A DNA stretch of 64,000 nucleotides. Source: Candidatus Obscuribacterales bacterium (GTDB lineage Bacteria; Cyanobacteriota; Vampirovibrionia; Obscuribacterales; Obscuribacteraceae). Location: positions 62,001 to 126,000 of the forward strand of contig JAGVLS010000014.1 in NCBI GenBank assembly GCA_020054205.1. Reading direction: 5' to 3'. This document shows, piece by piece, positions 9,989 to 19,454 of the stretch. The stretch's first letter is position 1, and every line of letters starts with the position of its first letter. The notes beneath the pieces are model-generated. The model was not told the origin of the DNA. It saw only the letters and a program-made list of their open reading frames with translations, and made no database searches. The position numbers and the translations under genes were made by a program.

Positions 9989-10261
9989 ATGGACCATTTT
10001 TGGGAAATTTCATTTTTTGCTGCAATTGCACTTTTCCTTATCGCTCTACCAGTTTTTTATGCTGTGAAAGTTTTTGAATTTTTAGGTAAAGCAGGTAAAA
10101 AAGTAGGACCGGCTTATTGGGGAGTTTATTTAGGTCAAACAGTAAAAGAAGCAACATATTTAAAACAAATACAATTGAGAAAAGCATCTTTAGATGAATT
10201 TGTCACTGCTGGCAGCAGCGTTTATTCTAAAGGCAAAGCAGTAAAAAGTTTAAGACGATAA
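9989..10261 (+). CDS. Small single-pass membrane protein
   Basis: A 90-residue protein: MDHFWEISFFAAIALFLIAL leads into a single hydrophobic helix (about residues 6-27), followed by a Lys-rich, probably cytoplasmic, tail ending KGKAVKSLRR. I start at the ATG at 9989 because AGGGG lies 8 nt before it; an upstream in-frame TTG at 9944 would add 15 residues without a ribosome-binding site. Converges with the esterase gene (1 nt between stops). Function unknown. Confidence 0.55.
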   Translation: MDHFWEISFFAAIALFLIALPVFYAVKVFEFLGKAGKKVGPAYWGVYLGQTVKEATYLKQIQLRKASLDEFVTAGSSVYSKGKAVKSLRR

Positions 10262-10262
10262 T

Positions 10263-11210
10263 TTAGTATTTCGGATGTTCTTGAAAAAATTGCCAGATAA
10301 TATCTGTAGCATTTATTTTATTACTTGTTTTACCAACCATACGCTCTGGCAATATAGCTTTGCCACCAGGCCAAACATGTCCTAAATCATCTATGATATA
10401 AAACAAAACTTCCGAGTTGTTTTTTTCGTTTTTCCACTGCATGATTTTAATGCCATTATCATTTTGGAGTAATTTTGCATTTTGAGTGCAATGCAAAAGT
10501 TTTGCCCAATTGTCTATAAATTCTTGTACTGGCATTTTGGCAACAGAAGACCAAACTTTACCAGTTGATAGTTTTGGTCTGCCACCAGATAATGGATTCA
10601 TAGTATCAGCACCACCAGTTATATAAATGAGTGAAACTGGAGAAGACAAACTTTCTGGATTATGCCACATTACTCCTGATACCGGTGCAATTGCCGCTAT
10701 TGTATCGGCGAGTTCAATACCAACTCTAAATGCCATAGATGCACCATTTGAAAATCCGGAAGCATAAATACGTCTTGGATTTATGTTATAACGCTGAGAA
10801 ATATCTGCAATTATTGAACGCACAAAAGTAATATCATCTATATTATTTTTACCTGTATAAAAACGACCAGATCCATCATTCCATGTCTGTGGATTAAGCA
10901 TGAAACTAGCTCTTTTATTAGGAAATGGACGATAAGCATCAGGAAAAGCCATGATAAAACCTTCTCTATCTGCTTTTTCGCACCATCTTGTTTCTTCCAT
11001 GACCGCTTGCGAATTGCCGCCACCACCATGAAACATAATTATTAGCGGATATGATTTTTGCATATTATATGAGACAGGAATATGCAATCTATAATTTCTT
11101 ATTGACTTTCCTGCCGGTATGGAAAATAAAAAATCATATTTAGCATCAGCCGTGTATGCTTGCGCACAAGAAAAAATAAGAATAAAAACTATAGACAAGC
11201 GCAAAAGCAT
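10263..11210 (-). CDS. Secreted PHB-depolymerase-family esterase (LpqC-like)
   Basis: A 315-residue alpha/beta hydrolase with a signal peptide (hydrophobic run to CAQAYTADA). Motifs: oxyanion region MFHGGGGNS, nucleophile elbow GFSNGASM, Asp in TGGADTMNP and His in DDLGHVWPGG, giving a complete Ser-Asp-His triad. This order and the spacing match the poly(3-hydroxybutyrate) depolymerase / feruloyl-esterase (LpqC) family acting outside the cytoplasm. The true ester substrate is not readable. Its ATG overlaps the stop of the upstream lipase-like gene (TAATG), so the two are translationally coupled. Confidence 0.85.
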   Translation of the reverse strand: MLLRLSIVFILIFSCAQAYTADAKYDFLFSIPAGKSIRNYRLHIPVSYNMQKSYPLIIMFHGGGGNSQAVMEETRWCEKADREGFIMAFPDAYRPFPNKRASFMLNPQTWNDGSGRFYTGKNNIDDITFVRSIIADISQRYNINPRRIYASGFSNGASMAFRVGIELADTIAAIAPVSGVMWHNPESLSSPVSLIYITGGADTMNPLSGGRPKLSTGKVWSSVAKMPVQEFIDNWAKLLHCTQNAKLLQNDNGIKIMQWKNEKNNSEVLFYIIDDLGHVWPGGKAILPERMVGKTSNKINATDIIWQFFQEHPKY

Positions 11211-12655
11211 TATTTTTGAATATTTGAGCTAAGCTCATCTTCAGTGCCACTACTAGCTTGTTTGGCTGGTTTACATGTGTCTAGCAAATCAGAAAGCATC
11301 CATTGGAAAATAATTTGTTTGCCATCTTCAGGATGCAATTCATCTTTTAAAAACTTGCTTTCAAAGATTGGCCTATATCCATCAATGAAAGTTAAATGAT
11401 CTACATCACGAAAAACTCTTGCTTTACGTACATCAACTTGTTGTTTTACTTCGTCCAATTCACCTTCTTCAGTAATAGCAACTGGATCAAAGTGTTTTTC
11501 TCTTAAATACAATGCACTTGCTAAAGGAGTAATACCATCATTCAAGCCAAAAATATACCTCACGCGTTTTTTCTTTGTCTTACCATGACTAACTAAGAGT
11601 TCGTGATCATTATTGGCAGTAATAGCCAATCCCATTTCATGATTAAGGGCTCTCAGCACTGGATGTTCACGCCCTATATGAAAAGGAATATTTGTCCTTA
11701 CTAGCTTTACTGGAAAACGCGCAGTATTCATCCACCAGCTTTGTGCTCCAGACTTGATATAAGGACTAACTATATAACCGCCATATAAAATAAATTTGTC
11801 TTTGGATGGCAATAACGTTTCATTTATATCAATGAGCTCTGGATTGGATGTAGTCTTAGGACTCAAATCACCAGAGATGATTGAAGGAATCCAACCTTTA
11901 AATGTTCCAATTGTAGGAATAGAATTATCTATATTGTCCCACTTCAAATCTTTTTGCAAATTTTTATGGCGGCTAAAGTATAAATCGTAAGAAAGACACA
12001 AATCATATCTTATCCAGGGGAAGCTATGATTTTTTGCCATGCTGTATAGCATCCAGTCTCGAGCAAATAAAGGTGAACCATGAAATGGTGTACCTAAACT
12101 AAAGAAATAAGCAATAGCATTATTAGTTTCTTTATCTGTCATTGCATCTTGAACAATATTGCCACCAAGACTTAATGCCATAACATGAATTGGCTTGCCT
12201 TGAGCTTCTTCACAAAGTTTAAGCACAGCTTGTTTAAAATGTGGTTTTACATCATCCAGAGCTATTTTGCTGTTATAACGTGCAAAATATATTTTGAAAT
12301 TTTTGTCAAAGTCTTCATTCTCAACAAAATAATTTGCTACTTTGCCCCAGCGAAAAACTTCTTTGTGTTCGCCCATCAAACCATGTACTAAAAGTAAAAC
12401 ACGACGATTGCCAATTGGTTCTCGATCAAATTGATATATTTCAACTCCATCTGGCTCCCTCTTTAATTCCCTCTTACGGGGGATTAACTTCCAGTCGCAA
12501 ACGTTTTTTTCCAGTTTTTCCTGAAATATCCTATTGGAATCAGAAGAGACTGGATAGCTAAAAGCTATAGATGATATTGAAACTATCCATACTAAAGCTG
12601 CAAAAAGACAAGTAATTAAAAAGGATACTGATTTACCTTCTAAGCAATGGTACAT
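11210..12655 (-). CDS. Secreted lipase-like alpha/beta hydrolase
   Basis: A 481-residue protein with an N-terminal hydrophobic signal or anchor (about residues 11-33). The hydrolase core shows LLLVHGLMGE (oxyanion HG), the nucleophile elbow ALSLGGN, and SLGTPFHGS, typical of triacylglycerol lipases and PGAP1-like hydrolases. A late His (about VDHLTFIDGY) may complete the triad. Translated just before, and overlapping by 1 nt, the PHB-depolymerase-like gene, so the two probably act on the same exported substrate. The substrate is unknown. Confidence 0.75.
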   Translation of the reverse strand: MYHCLEGKSVSFLITCLFAALVWIVSISSIAFSYPVSSDSNRIFQEKLEKNVCDWKLIPRKRELKREPDGVEIYQFDREPIGNRRVLLLVHGLMGEHKEVFRWGKVANYFVENEDFDKNFKIYFARYNSKIALDDVKPHFKQAVLKLCEEAQGKPIHVMALSLGGNIVQDAMTDKETNNAIAYFFSLGTPFHGSPLFARDWMLYSMAKNHSFPWIRYDLCLSYDLYFSRHKNLQKDLKWDNIDNSIPTIGTFKGWIPSIISGDLSPKTTSNPELIDINETLLPSKDKFILYGGYIVSPYIKSGAQSWWMNTARFPVKLVRTNIPFHIGREHPVLRALNHEMGLAITANNDHELLVSHGKTKKKRVRYIFGLNDGITPLASALYLREKHFDPVAITEEGELDEVKQQVDVRKARVFRDVDHLTFIDGYRPIFESKFLKDELHPEDGKQIIFQWMLSDLLDTCKPAKQASSGTEDELSSNIQK

Positions 12656-12775
12656 TATCTATGTGTCCTCGCGTTTATTTGTCTATATTCTCATAAATAA
12701 GCCAAAATTGTAGTGTTTAAAGCATGAGGCCTTGAGGTAGAAAACCTATAACTACTCCCCTTTATATACCGATTT

Positions 12776-13978
12776 ATGCCTAAGCCTAAACACAAAATTG
12801 CATTCTATTTTTCAGATACTGGTGGCGGACACAGAAGCGCTGTAGATGCCATTCAAACAGCCGTCACAGAGGTTGCCCGAGAAGCTGGTATAACCTCTCA
12901 CATAGAGCTTTATATTGATGGACTTGTTGAAAAGACGCATCCGATCAACAAAAGCTTTGTAATGCTTTACAACTATTTATTAAGACATCATCAACCTTTA
13001 ATGAAATATTATTACTGGTTTTTACATTTCACTAAACCTAATGAGTCTAATTATGGATACAGCTTAGTCTCCAAATATTTGCAAGATGAGTTTTTGAAGT
13101 CAAGACCAGAAGTGGTTGTATCAGTACATCCTATGACCAATCACTATTTGACCCGTGCGTTAACTGATTGTGGTTTGAGAGACAAAACTAAATTCATAAC
13201 CATAATTACAGATCCCAATACAGACCTTTGGCGAGGTTGGGCATGTGAAGATGCAGACATTATTATTGCCCCAAATGATTTAGTAAAAGAAAAACTTGTT
13301 AGTTGGGGAATGACACCAGAAAAAATTAAAATTATTGGCATGCCTGTTCATCCAGATTTTTTACGGGCACCAAAAATAGAAAGAGAACGTTTTCTCAGTC
13401 TTTTAGGCTTATCACCAGATATTTTTACCGTATGCATTAATGCTGGCTGGGCTGGTGGGGGCAATATGCTCAAAATTTATGATTGGCTAGCTTCAACTAA
13501 GAAGCCTGTTCAATGTGTGTTTTTATGCGGACATAATAATAAACTTTATGAAGCAGCTTGCGAATTAGCTAGCAAATCACCAGTACCAACAACAGTTTTA
13601 CCATTCCATGATTCAATGAGCGATTTAATGAATGCTTGTGATTTGATGATAACTAAAGCTGGCGGACTAACTTCATTCCAATGCTTAGCAAGGCGTGTAC
13701 CAATTGCTTTTGATATCACAACTGAACCAATGCCACAAGAAAAAGGCACAATTGATATTTTAGCTGGACAAAAAGTAGCCTATACTGTAAGCAAACAGTC
13801 AGATATAGTTGATTTATTGAATTCTTTATCAATAATAACCAATCGCAATCAAAGACAATTGCCGGACAAACACTCGTTAAATTGTACAGATGCTGTTTAT
13901 CAAATGGCTTACACTATATTAGAATGTTGTTCAGGAATTGAAATTCCTACAACAGCCAACAAAGAAACTGTTAGTTAA
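12776..13978 (+). CDS. MGDG-synthase / MurG-like (GT28) glycolipid glycosyltransferase
   Basis: A 400-residue GT-B enzyme. The N-terminus has the diagnostic DTGGGHRSAVDAI loop of monogalactosyl/processive-glucosyl diacylglycerol synthases, then VVSVHPMTNHYL, TDPNTDLWRGW, and GMPVHPDF. The C-terminal nucleotide-sugar half has INAGWAGGGNM and the donor-binding ITKAGGLTSFQCL and the run EPMPQEKGT. Members transfer galactose or glucose from a UDP-sugar to diacylglycerol on the cytoplasmic face of the membrane. Which sugar is used here cannot be told. The following gene (36 nt on) is an alpha/beta hydrolase on the same strand. Confidence 0.85.
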   Translation: MPKPKHKIAFYFSDTGGGHRSAVDAIQTAVTEVAREAGITSHIELYIDGLVEKTHPINKSFVMLYNYLLRHHQPLMKYYYWFLHFTKPNESNYGYSLVSKYLQDEFLKSRPEVVVSVHPMTNHYLTRALTDCGLRDKTKFITIITDPNTDLWRGWACEDADIIIAPNDLVKEKLVSWGMTPEKIKIIGMPVHPDFLRAPKIERERFLSLLGLSPDIFTVCINAGWAGGGNMLKIYDWLASTKKPVQCVFLCGHNNKLYEAACELASKSPVPTTVLPFHDSMSDLMNACDLMITKAGGLTSFQCLARRVPIAFDITTEPMPQEKGTIDILAGQKVAYTVSKQSDIVDLLNSLSIITNRNQRQLPDKHSLNCTDAVYQMAYTILECCSGIEIPTTANKETVS

Positions 13979-14014
13979 GTCATTAATAAAACCCTAATTT
14001 TAGGATAAGCTGGC

Positions 14015-14749
14015 ATGCGCCTTGCTGTAAATGAATTTCTGCCCAAATCAAATACTGGTAAGAAGAAAGATATTATTCTTATCCATGGTACTGGTGCTAA
14101 AGGTGAAATGTGGCAAAAACAGGTTAATTGTCTGGTCGAACAGGGCTGGCGTTGTATAGTGCCTGATTTAAGAGGACATGGCTTAAGCCCCGAACCAAAA
14201 GAAATTACAAGCCTAGAAGTTCATATTCAAGATTTACTTGACACTTTGCCAGCATACGATATTAGTTACCCAGCTGTATTTCTTGGTCATTCATTAGGTT
14301 CTATCGTCAGCATAGTATTAGCTGAAAGAGATCCAAGTTTAGCTGAAAAAATATTAGCAGTATCAATGCCAGGCAAAGTTCCAAGGCTAACAACTGAAAT
14401 GTTTCGTTTATTTCTTAAAGGTCCATATCATGTCATTAGAGATAAAGAATGGCATAAAAATTTTGCTTTTCGAGAGCGAGTATTGCTGGAAACAGATCAT
14501 TTTACTCTCAATGAAGTAGTAAGAAATTTTGCTGATATCAATTATGTAAAAAATATTCCCGCGATAAATTGTCCGGTGCATTTTGCAGTAGGCAGATTTG
14601 ATCCTGTAGCACCATTTTACGAAGTAATAAGAATGCATAAAGCTTTGCCTAATTCATCATTACATATATTTGAATGGGCAGCACACAATTGTATGGATAC
14701 ACATCCAAATGCTTTCAATCAGTGGCTGATGAAAAAACTACTTATTTAG
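14015..14749 (+). CDS. Alpha/beta hydrolase
   Basis: A 244-residue cytoplasmic alpha/beta hydrolase: LIHGTGAKGEMWQ (oxyanion), PDLRGHGLSPEP, nucleophile elbow LGHSLGS, Asp in GRFDPVAP and a His in WAAHNCMDTHP. Complete Ser-Asp-His triad. Likely cotranscribed with the MGDG-synthase-like gene upstream, which suggests a lipid ester substrate, but this is inference. Confidence 0.82.
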   Translation: MRLAVNEFLPKSNTGKKKDIILIHGTGAKGEMWQKQVNCLVEQGWRCIVPDLRGHGLSPEPKEITSLEVHIQDLLDTLPAYDISYPAVFLGHSLGSIVSIVLAERDPSLAEKILAVSMPGKVPRLTTEMFRLFLKGPYHVIRDKEWHKNFAFRERVLLETDHFTLNEVVRNFADINYVKNIPAINCPVHFAVGRFDPVAPFYEVIRMHKALPNSSLHIFEWAAHNCMDTHPNAFNQWLMKKLLI

Positions 14750-14760
14750 CATTTAGATTT

Positions 14761-16416
14761 TTAGAAATTGAATGCATCTTTAAGCCAGGTCCAAAATCCA
14801 CTAGATTTAGCTAAAAGCTCATCTACACTTAAGCTATTTATTGCTTTAGCCTCGCGAGATTGTGATTTATTGATATTGGACTCATCATGCGTTCTCGGCA
14901 ATAAAGTACCTAATAAAGAAAGACTATAACGAAGCTCTTTTGGCGCTAAAATGTCCGGACGACGCATTGCAATAATTTCTTGGCGATCTTTAGCCATGGC
15001 AATTGTTCTTCTTATGCTTTGTCCATTTGCTAAAAATAAAACTCCTTCGCCGGTCTCCTCAGAAAACATAAATGCTTCTCCAGGGGATAATGTAGAAGTT
15101 CCATGTGCCACCAAATATTTCATTTTCTCAACCCATTTATCATTTGTGTCATTTTCGCCTTTTCCACTTTTAGCATTTGCATCGTGGGTGGAGCGTATGT
15201 TGTTAGCAAATTTTATATGTGGCACACTGAATAAAGAAACATTATTAATGCCAGCCATAGGTGTCATTAAACCATTACTAGATTCTGATATTTGACCAGG
15301 CGAATTAGTTTTACTTTTTGGATTTTTTTCAAAAACTATATTGATTCTTTTTGATGGTAATTGGTGAGCAATAGCAACTAATGCTTCCGGCTCTTTTTTA
15401 TTTTGAATTTTGATCAAATTACTTATTTCATCATTTTCTGCTTGAGAAATAGACTTGGAAATTATTGGTCTAGAAATTGTAGGAGGCGATGTTTGCTTTG
15501 TAGGACGTAAAGCATAGTCACTAGCAATTTTTTCATTAGTATTTGCGCTTAGATTTGAATTTACAATCGTATTAGGACTTGATTTAAAGAAATTCAATGG
15601 ATTAGGCAATCCAAAACTTAATTTAGGCATATAAGATTTGCAAAGCTTATCCCACATACCGGTATTATTTGATGACTCAACAATTTTTTCTTCAGGTTTC
15701 TTTTTAGATTGCTGCTTTGTCGCTTGTTCAATCATTTTGGCAGCAATTTTTTCCAGCGTTTTATTTCCTGACAATAAATTGTTCATATTGAAGTTGGCAT
15801 TAGATACGCTAGCAAGTGTGCCATGTGGCATTTGGATAACAGAAGGTGTTATTCCTAATTCGTAATTTGGTAATTCTTTATTTTTTTTGGCAATTTTTTT
15901 TGTTTTTAATTTTTGAGCTTTTCTTGTTTGTTTAGTTAGTCCAAGCGTAGAAGCTAATTCACTAGCAGCATCAGCAAATTTTCCTGACTCTAAATAAATT
16001 GTTGCCAATAATACTCTTGCATCACGATAATTTGGTTTTACAGATAATGCTTGTTCCAGCGCACCTTGAGCTAGCCTGCCATGACCTTTTTCCCGAAAGA
16101 TTTTTGCTTGTTCAAAAAAAGCTCTCACTTCTTCTGGATTTTCTTGCCCTGAAGCTAAAAATTCAATTAATGCAGCATCCGATTCACCATTTTTAACTAG
16201 GGCAATGCCATTTGCATAATGATTTTGCTTTTTTTTCTTTTTATGTTTTTTAAAAAAACCTGTTTCTTCATCAATTTGCTGAACCTCTGAGTCAGCAAAT
16301 GATGGTATGACAGCAATTGCTTTTTTATCTGACTCAGCAAAAGCAGAGTTCATAAACCCTAATGAAAATAAAACGCCCAAAACGCAAACTGTAGTTAAGC
16401 GAGTTTCCTTATTCAT
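14761..16416 (-). CDS. Secreted TPR-containing protein of unknown function
   Basis: About 551 residues from the ATG at 16416, which begins the signal peptide MNKETRLTTVCVLG...SAFAES; a GTG at 16449 would add 11 residues and no ribosome-binding site is decisive. A Lys-rich patch (KKHKKKKKQNH) follows, then two or three TPR-like helical repeats (about residues 75-150: GIALVKNGESDAALIEF, AQGALEQALSVKPNYRDAR). The middle is low-complexity and Ser/Asn/Lys rich. The C-terminal 130 residues (from about WVEKMKYLVAHGTSTLSP) look folded and beta-rich. No family recognised. Confidence 0.6.
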   Translation of the reverse strand: MNKETRLTTVCVLGVLFSLGFMNSAFAESDKKAIAVIPSFADSEVQQIDEETGFFKKHKKKKKQNHYANGIALVKNGESDAALIEFLASGQENPEEVRAFFEQAKIFREKGHGRLAQGALEQALSVKPNYRDARVLLATIYLESGKFADAASELASTLGLTKQTRKAQKLKTKKIAKKNKELPNYELGITPSVIQMPHGTLASVSNANFNMNNLLSGNKTLEKIAAKMIEQATKQQSKKKPEEKIVESSNNTGMWDKLCKSYMPKLSFGLPNPLNFFKSSPNTIVNSNLSANTNEKIASDYALRPTKQTSPPTISRPIISKSISQAENDEISNLIKIQNKKEPEALVAIAHQLPSKRINIVFEKNPKSKTNSPGQISESSNGLMTPMAGINNVSLFSVPHIKFANNIRSTHDANAKSGKGENDTNDKWVEKMKYLVAHGTSTLSPGEAFMFSEETGEGVLFLANGQSIRRTIAMAKDRQEIIAMRRPDILAPKELRYSLSLLGTLLPRTHDESNINKSQSREAKAINSLSVDELLAKSSGFWTWLKDAFNF

Positions 16417-16461
16417 TAATTGACACCACAAAGACAAACCAAAGCTCACATATATATTACT

Positions 16462-16944
16462 CTATGATCGAATAAACATGCGCTCTAATCTTCTAAAAAA
16501 TGTTATCCAGCCAGGTTCGTTCATTGTTTTCAAAGGAAAAACAAGAATTGTTTTCATGCCTGCTCTCTGTCCACCCCAAACATCCGTTAATGGACGATCG
16601 CCAATCACTGCCACTTCATGCGGTGCCAATTCTAAATTAGCCAATGCTTGTAAAAGTCCTCTGCGCCTGGGTTTTGCTGCTCGCCCCACAATTGGCATAT
16701 CAAGCAAGCCCTTTACTTGCTCTATATACAAAGCATGTCTATTATTGCTCACAACAGCAAGCTTAAAACCAGCTCGCGCTTTCGTGAGCCATACTTCAAC
16801 TTCTTTTGTTAATACTGCTGATCTTGGTGCAACCAGAGTACTATCCAAATCAAAAATTAGTCCTTTTATTCCAGATTGTTCAAGCTCATCAAGATCAATA
16901 TCTGTAATATCACCATCAATTAAATACGTAGGCCGCAAAAACAT
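16462..16944 (-). CDS. YqeG-family HAD phosphatase
   Basis: A 160-residue HAD (subclass IIIA) phosphatase. Motif I FDLDSTLV (residues about 30-37), motif II VVSNN, and motif III/IV KPRRRGL and VIGDRPLTDVWGG are all present, as are the family's opening LRPTYLIDGDITDID. YqeG relatives include mitochondrial PGP phosphatase, so a phosphatidylglycerophosphate phosphatase role in phospholipid synthesis is plausible. It sits among other lipid genes and next to uppS on the opposite strand. Confidence 0.88.
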   Translation of the reverse strand: MFLRPTYLIDGDITDIDLDELEQSGIKGLIFDLDSTLVAPRSAVLTKEVEVWLTKARAGFKLAVVSNNRHALYIEQVKGLLDMPIVGRAAKPRRRGLLQALANLELAPHEVAVIGDRPLTDVWGGQRAGMKTILVFPLKTMNEPGWITFFRRLERMFIRS

Positions 16945-17156
16945 TGTTTACAATCTCTCTTAGTAATTAAAAATGCATAGTATTGGTAAGCAACTATATA
17001 CTTTTTTGCATAGTTCCGTAACTGATACGAGCAAAAATCTCACTGAATATAGCCTGGCAGGTTAAAATGACCTCTCAAGCCACATAATAAAGTCTGCAAA
17101 TACTAACTTTTTTTCAAGTATTGAGGCATTACGGCTCAATTTAAAAGGAGTTCCCC

Positions 17157-17927
17157 TTGGCAAGATCGACAGGATCGGATAGCCTAAAAACTCAAAAAGA
17201 TGGTGCTGGCTCTAGTTGTAAGGATGATTTGCAAGCACCACTTAAACATGTCGCCATCATAATGGACGGTAATCGTCGCTGGGCAAAAAAAAACAACTTA
17301 GAAAAATTACTTGGACATAAAGCAGGCGTCAAAACTTTAAAAAAAATAGTTAAACGATCTCGGGCAATTGGACTTAAATATTTAACTGTTTACGCATTTT
17401 CTAGTGAAAACTGGCAACGTGAAAAAGAAGAAGTAGATTATTTATTTGAATTATTTGCTCAAGTATTAAAAACAGAATTAGATGAACTTGCTCAAAATGG
17501 TGTGTGCTTATCTTTCATTGGTGATTTAGACGCTATTCCTGATAGCTTACGTAAAAGTATTGAAAAAGCATATGAAAAAACAAAAAATAATAGCGAGCTA
17601 AATTTGCAAATTGCAATTAATTACGGCTCAAGAGCAGAAATTACCAAAGCTGTACAAAAATTATGCAAAGATGCACAAAATAATCCAACGGCTATTGAAA
17701 ATATTTCTGAAGATGCAATTTCATCTTATTTATACACACAAAACATTCCAGATCCAGATCTAATAATTCGCACGGGCGGCGAAATGCGTCTATCAAATTT
17801 CTTGCTCTGGCAAGCAGCTTATAGCGAACTTTATGTTACTGAAACAATGTGGCCAGATTTTGATGCAGAAGATTTTGATAAAGCAATAGATGAATATACA
17901 AATCGTCAAAGACGTTATGGTGGGTAA
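17157..17927 (+). CDS. uppS: Isoprenyl transferase (undecaprenyl diphosphate synthase)
   Basis: Makes the C55 polyprenyl diphosphate carrier of cell-wall and glycan synthesis by adding isopentenyl diphosphate in cis. The 256-residue protein has the signature IIMDGNRRWAKK (D37, N39, R40), FSSENWQREKEEV, and the C-terminal PDLIIRTGGEMRLSNFLLWQ block with the conserved Arg and Trp residues. The start is a TTG at 17157: AAAAGGAG ends 6 nt before it, and no ATG lies upstream in frame. The DJ-1/PfpI gene follows after 3 nt, so the two are cotranscribed. Confidence 0.95.
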   Translation: MARSTGSDSLKTQKDGAGSSCKDDLQAPLKHVAIIMDGNRRWAKKNNLEKLLGHKAGVKTLKKIVKRSRAIGLKYLTVYAFSSENWQREKEEVDYLFELFAQVLKTELDELAQNGVCLSFIGDLDAIPDSLRKSIEKAYEKTKNNSELNLQIAINYGSRAEITKAVQKLCKDAQNNPTAIENISEDAISSYLYTQNIPDPDLIIRTGGEMRLSNFLLWQAAYSELYVTETMWPDFDAEDFDKAIDEYTNRQRRYGG

Positions 17928-17930
17928 TTT

Positions 17931-18716
17931 ATGATACAAACATGTTTCCGTATTTTTATTTGTGTTGTCGCCTTATTGGCTCTACAAATGAATAGTCTCA
18001 ATAGCAAAGCAGATCAAAGCACAATTAAAACAAAAGACAAAAGGGTTTTAATTGTGGTCACTAGCCATGATCAACTAGGTATAAATAAAGAAAAAACAGG
18101 CTATTGGTTATCGGAATTATCTCATCCATTATTTGCACTCTTAAATGCTGGCTATAAAATAGATATTGCTAGCCCTAAAGGTGGCAATGCGCCAATTGAT
18201 CCACGTAGTAAAACTTTCGATGATCCTGAAAATAAAAAACTTTTTGATAATTCTCTTTTATTGTCCAAAATTCAACATACAGTAAAGCTCAATACTATAA
18301 AACCAAATAAATATGCAGCCATTTTATTTGCTGGCGGGCATGGTCCAATGTGGGATTTTACAGAGAATAAAGATATTGACAGACTAGCTAGAAGTATTTA
18401 CGAAAAAGGTGGCATAGTAGCAGCTGTTTGCCACGGACCGGCAGCATTAGTAAACATAAAACTATCTAACGGCAAATATCTTATAGATGGCAAACGCTTA
18501 ACTGCATTTTCTAATAGCGAAGAAGAATCAGTTGACTTACAAAGTGTAGTACCTTATGCGCTGGAAACAAAATTAAAAGAGCGTGGTGCTAAATATGAGG
18601 CTGCTGCTAATCAACAAAAAAATGTTGTAGTAGACGACAGATTAGTAACTGGACAAAATCCTGCTTCAGCCGCCGGCGTTGGCGAAGCTATCGCTAAATT
18701 GTTGGAAACAGAATAA
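17931..18716 (+). CDS. Exported DJ-1/PfpI-family (class I glutamine amidotransferase-like) protein
   Basis: A 261-residue protein of the type-1 glutamine-amidotransferase-like superfamily. N-terminal hydrophobic signal (about residues 5-22), then a fold with VLIVVTSHDQL, FAGGHGPMWD and the nucleophile elbow AVCHGPAALVN, whose Cys is the conserved catalytic one; a Glu in strand 1 region (EKTGYWLSEL) fits the Hsp31 or glyoxalase-III subgroup. Function in this subgroup varies between chaperone, deglycase and protease. It overlaps the uppS operon with 3 nt spacing. The signal peptide is unusual for a family that is normally cytoplasmic. Confidence 0.82.
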   Translation: MIQTCFRIFICVVALLALQMNSLNSKADQSTIKTKDKRVLIVVTSHDQLGINKEKTGYWLSELSHPLFALLNAGYKIDIASPKGGNAPIDPRSKTFDDPENKKLFDNSLLLSKIQHTVKLNTIKPNKYAAILFAGGHGPMWDFTENKDIDRLARSIYEKGGIVAAVCHGPAALVNIKLSNGKYLIDGKRLTAFSNSEEESVDLQSVVPYALETKLKERGAKYEAAANQQKNVVVDDRLVTGQNPASAAGVGEAIAKLLETE

Positions 18717-18721
18717 ATGAT

Positions 18722-19441
18722 TTAAAGAAATTGTTTTATAGTTTTAAAACAAGCTTCTGGATTATCTTGCAACATGAAATGTCCAGATTTAGGAATTTCC
18801 GCCAATTCAATACCAGGCTTTAATGAGGCAGCTTTTTTAGAATTTTCACTGCCATAAATAAATAATTTACGGCATGATGCATTTTGAAATTCATCAAGTA
18901 ATTTTCCAGAGCTTGACCAAGCTACAATAGATTGGCTGGTTTTATAAAAAACAAAATCAGGTGTTTGGGCAAGCCATTGAGCACGCTTACTGTTTTTAAT
19001 ATCAGATTTTATTTCGTCATATTTAGTGTTTTTAAAAGTATCAAAAGAATAAGTGGCTATTTCTTTGCTTGGTCCACAATCGGATAAAACTAAATTACCT
19101 TCCATATTTACAAATGAATTTATAATATCTTTTAATGGATTCAATAAAAGAATAGCCACCATGCCACCAAGGCTATGTCCGACTATATTTAACTTTTGAA
19201 TTGATAATTGTTTTACTAGTTTTTCAATAATATAAGCTTGTTCTTGAACATCGTAGGAAAAATCAATTGGTTTTGGGGAAGCACCAAAACCAATGAAATC
19301 CGGAACTAATAAACTATATTGAGACAAAAATGGCTCAGAGAGAAATTCATCAAATAATTCTTTATTAGATTGAAGACCATGCAAGCATAATAGCCATTCT
19401 GATCCTGAATGTTTTATGTTGGCAGCATTTTTTAAATCCAT
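18722..19441 (-). CDS. Alpha/beta hydrolase
   Basis: A 239-residue alpha/beta hydrolase from the ATG at 19441 (a longer in-frame start at 19531 would overlap the SLH gene). Oxyanion LCLHGLQSNKE, PDFIGFGASP, nucleophile elbow VGHSLGGM, Asp region IYGSENSKK, His in KSGHFMLQDNPE. Starts 13 nt after the SLH-gene stop on the same strand, without an obvious ribosome-binding site. Substrate unknown. Confidence 0.72.
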   Translation of the reverse strand: MDLKNAANIKHSGSEWLLCLHGLQSNKELFDEFLSEPFLSQYSLLVPDFIGFGASPKPIDFSYDVQEQAYIIEKLVKQLSIQKLNIVGHSLGGMVAILLLNPLKDIINSFVNMEGNLVLSDCGPSKEIATYSFDTFKNTKYDEIKSDIKNSKRAQWLAQTPDFVFYKTSQSIVAWSSSGKLLDEFQNASCRKLFIYGSENSKKAASLKPGIELAEIPKSGHFMLQDNPEACFKTIKQFL

Positions 19442-19454
19442 ATTTTTGTAATTG

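Noticed and set aside
16478-16963. A 161-codon open frame on the plus strand over yqeG
   Set aside because: It is antisense to the clearly recognised HAD phosphatase and shows no domain; coding bias belongs to the minus strand.
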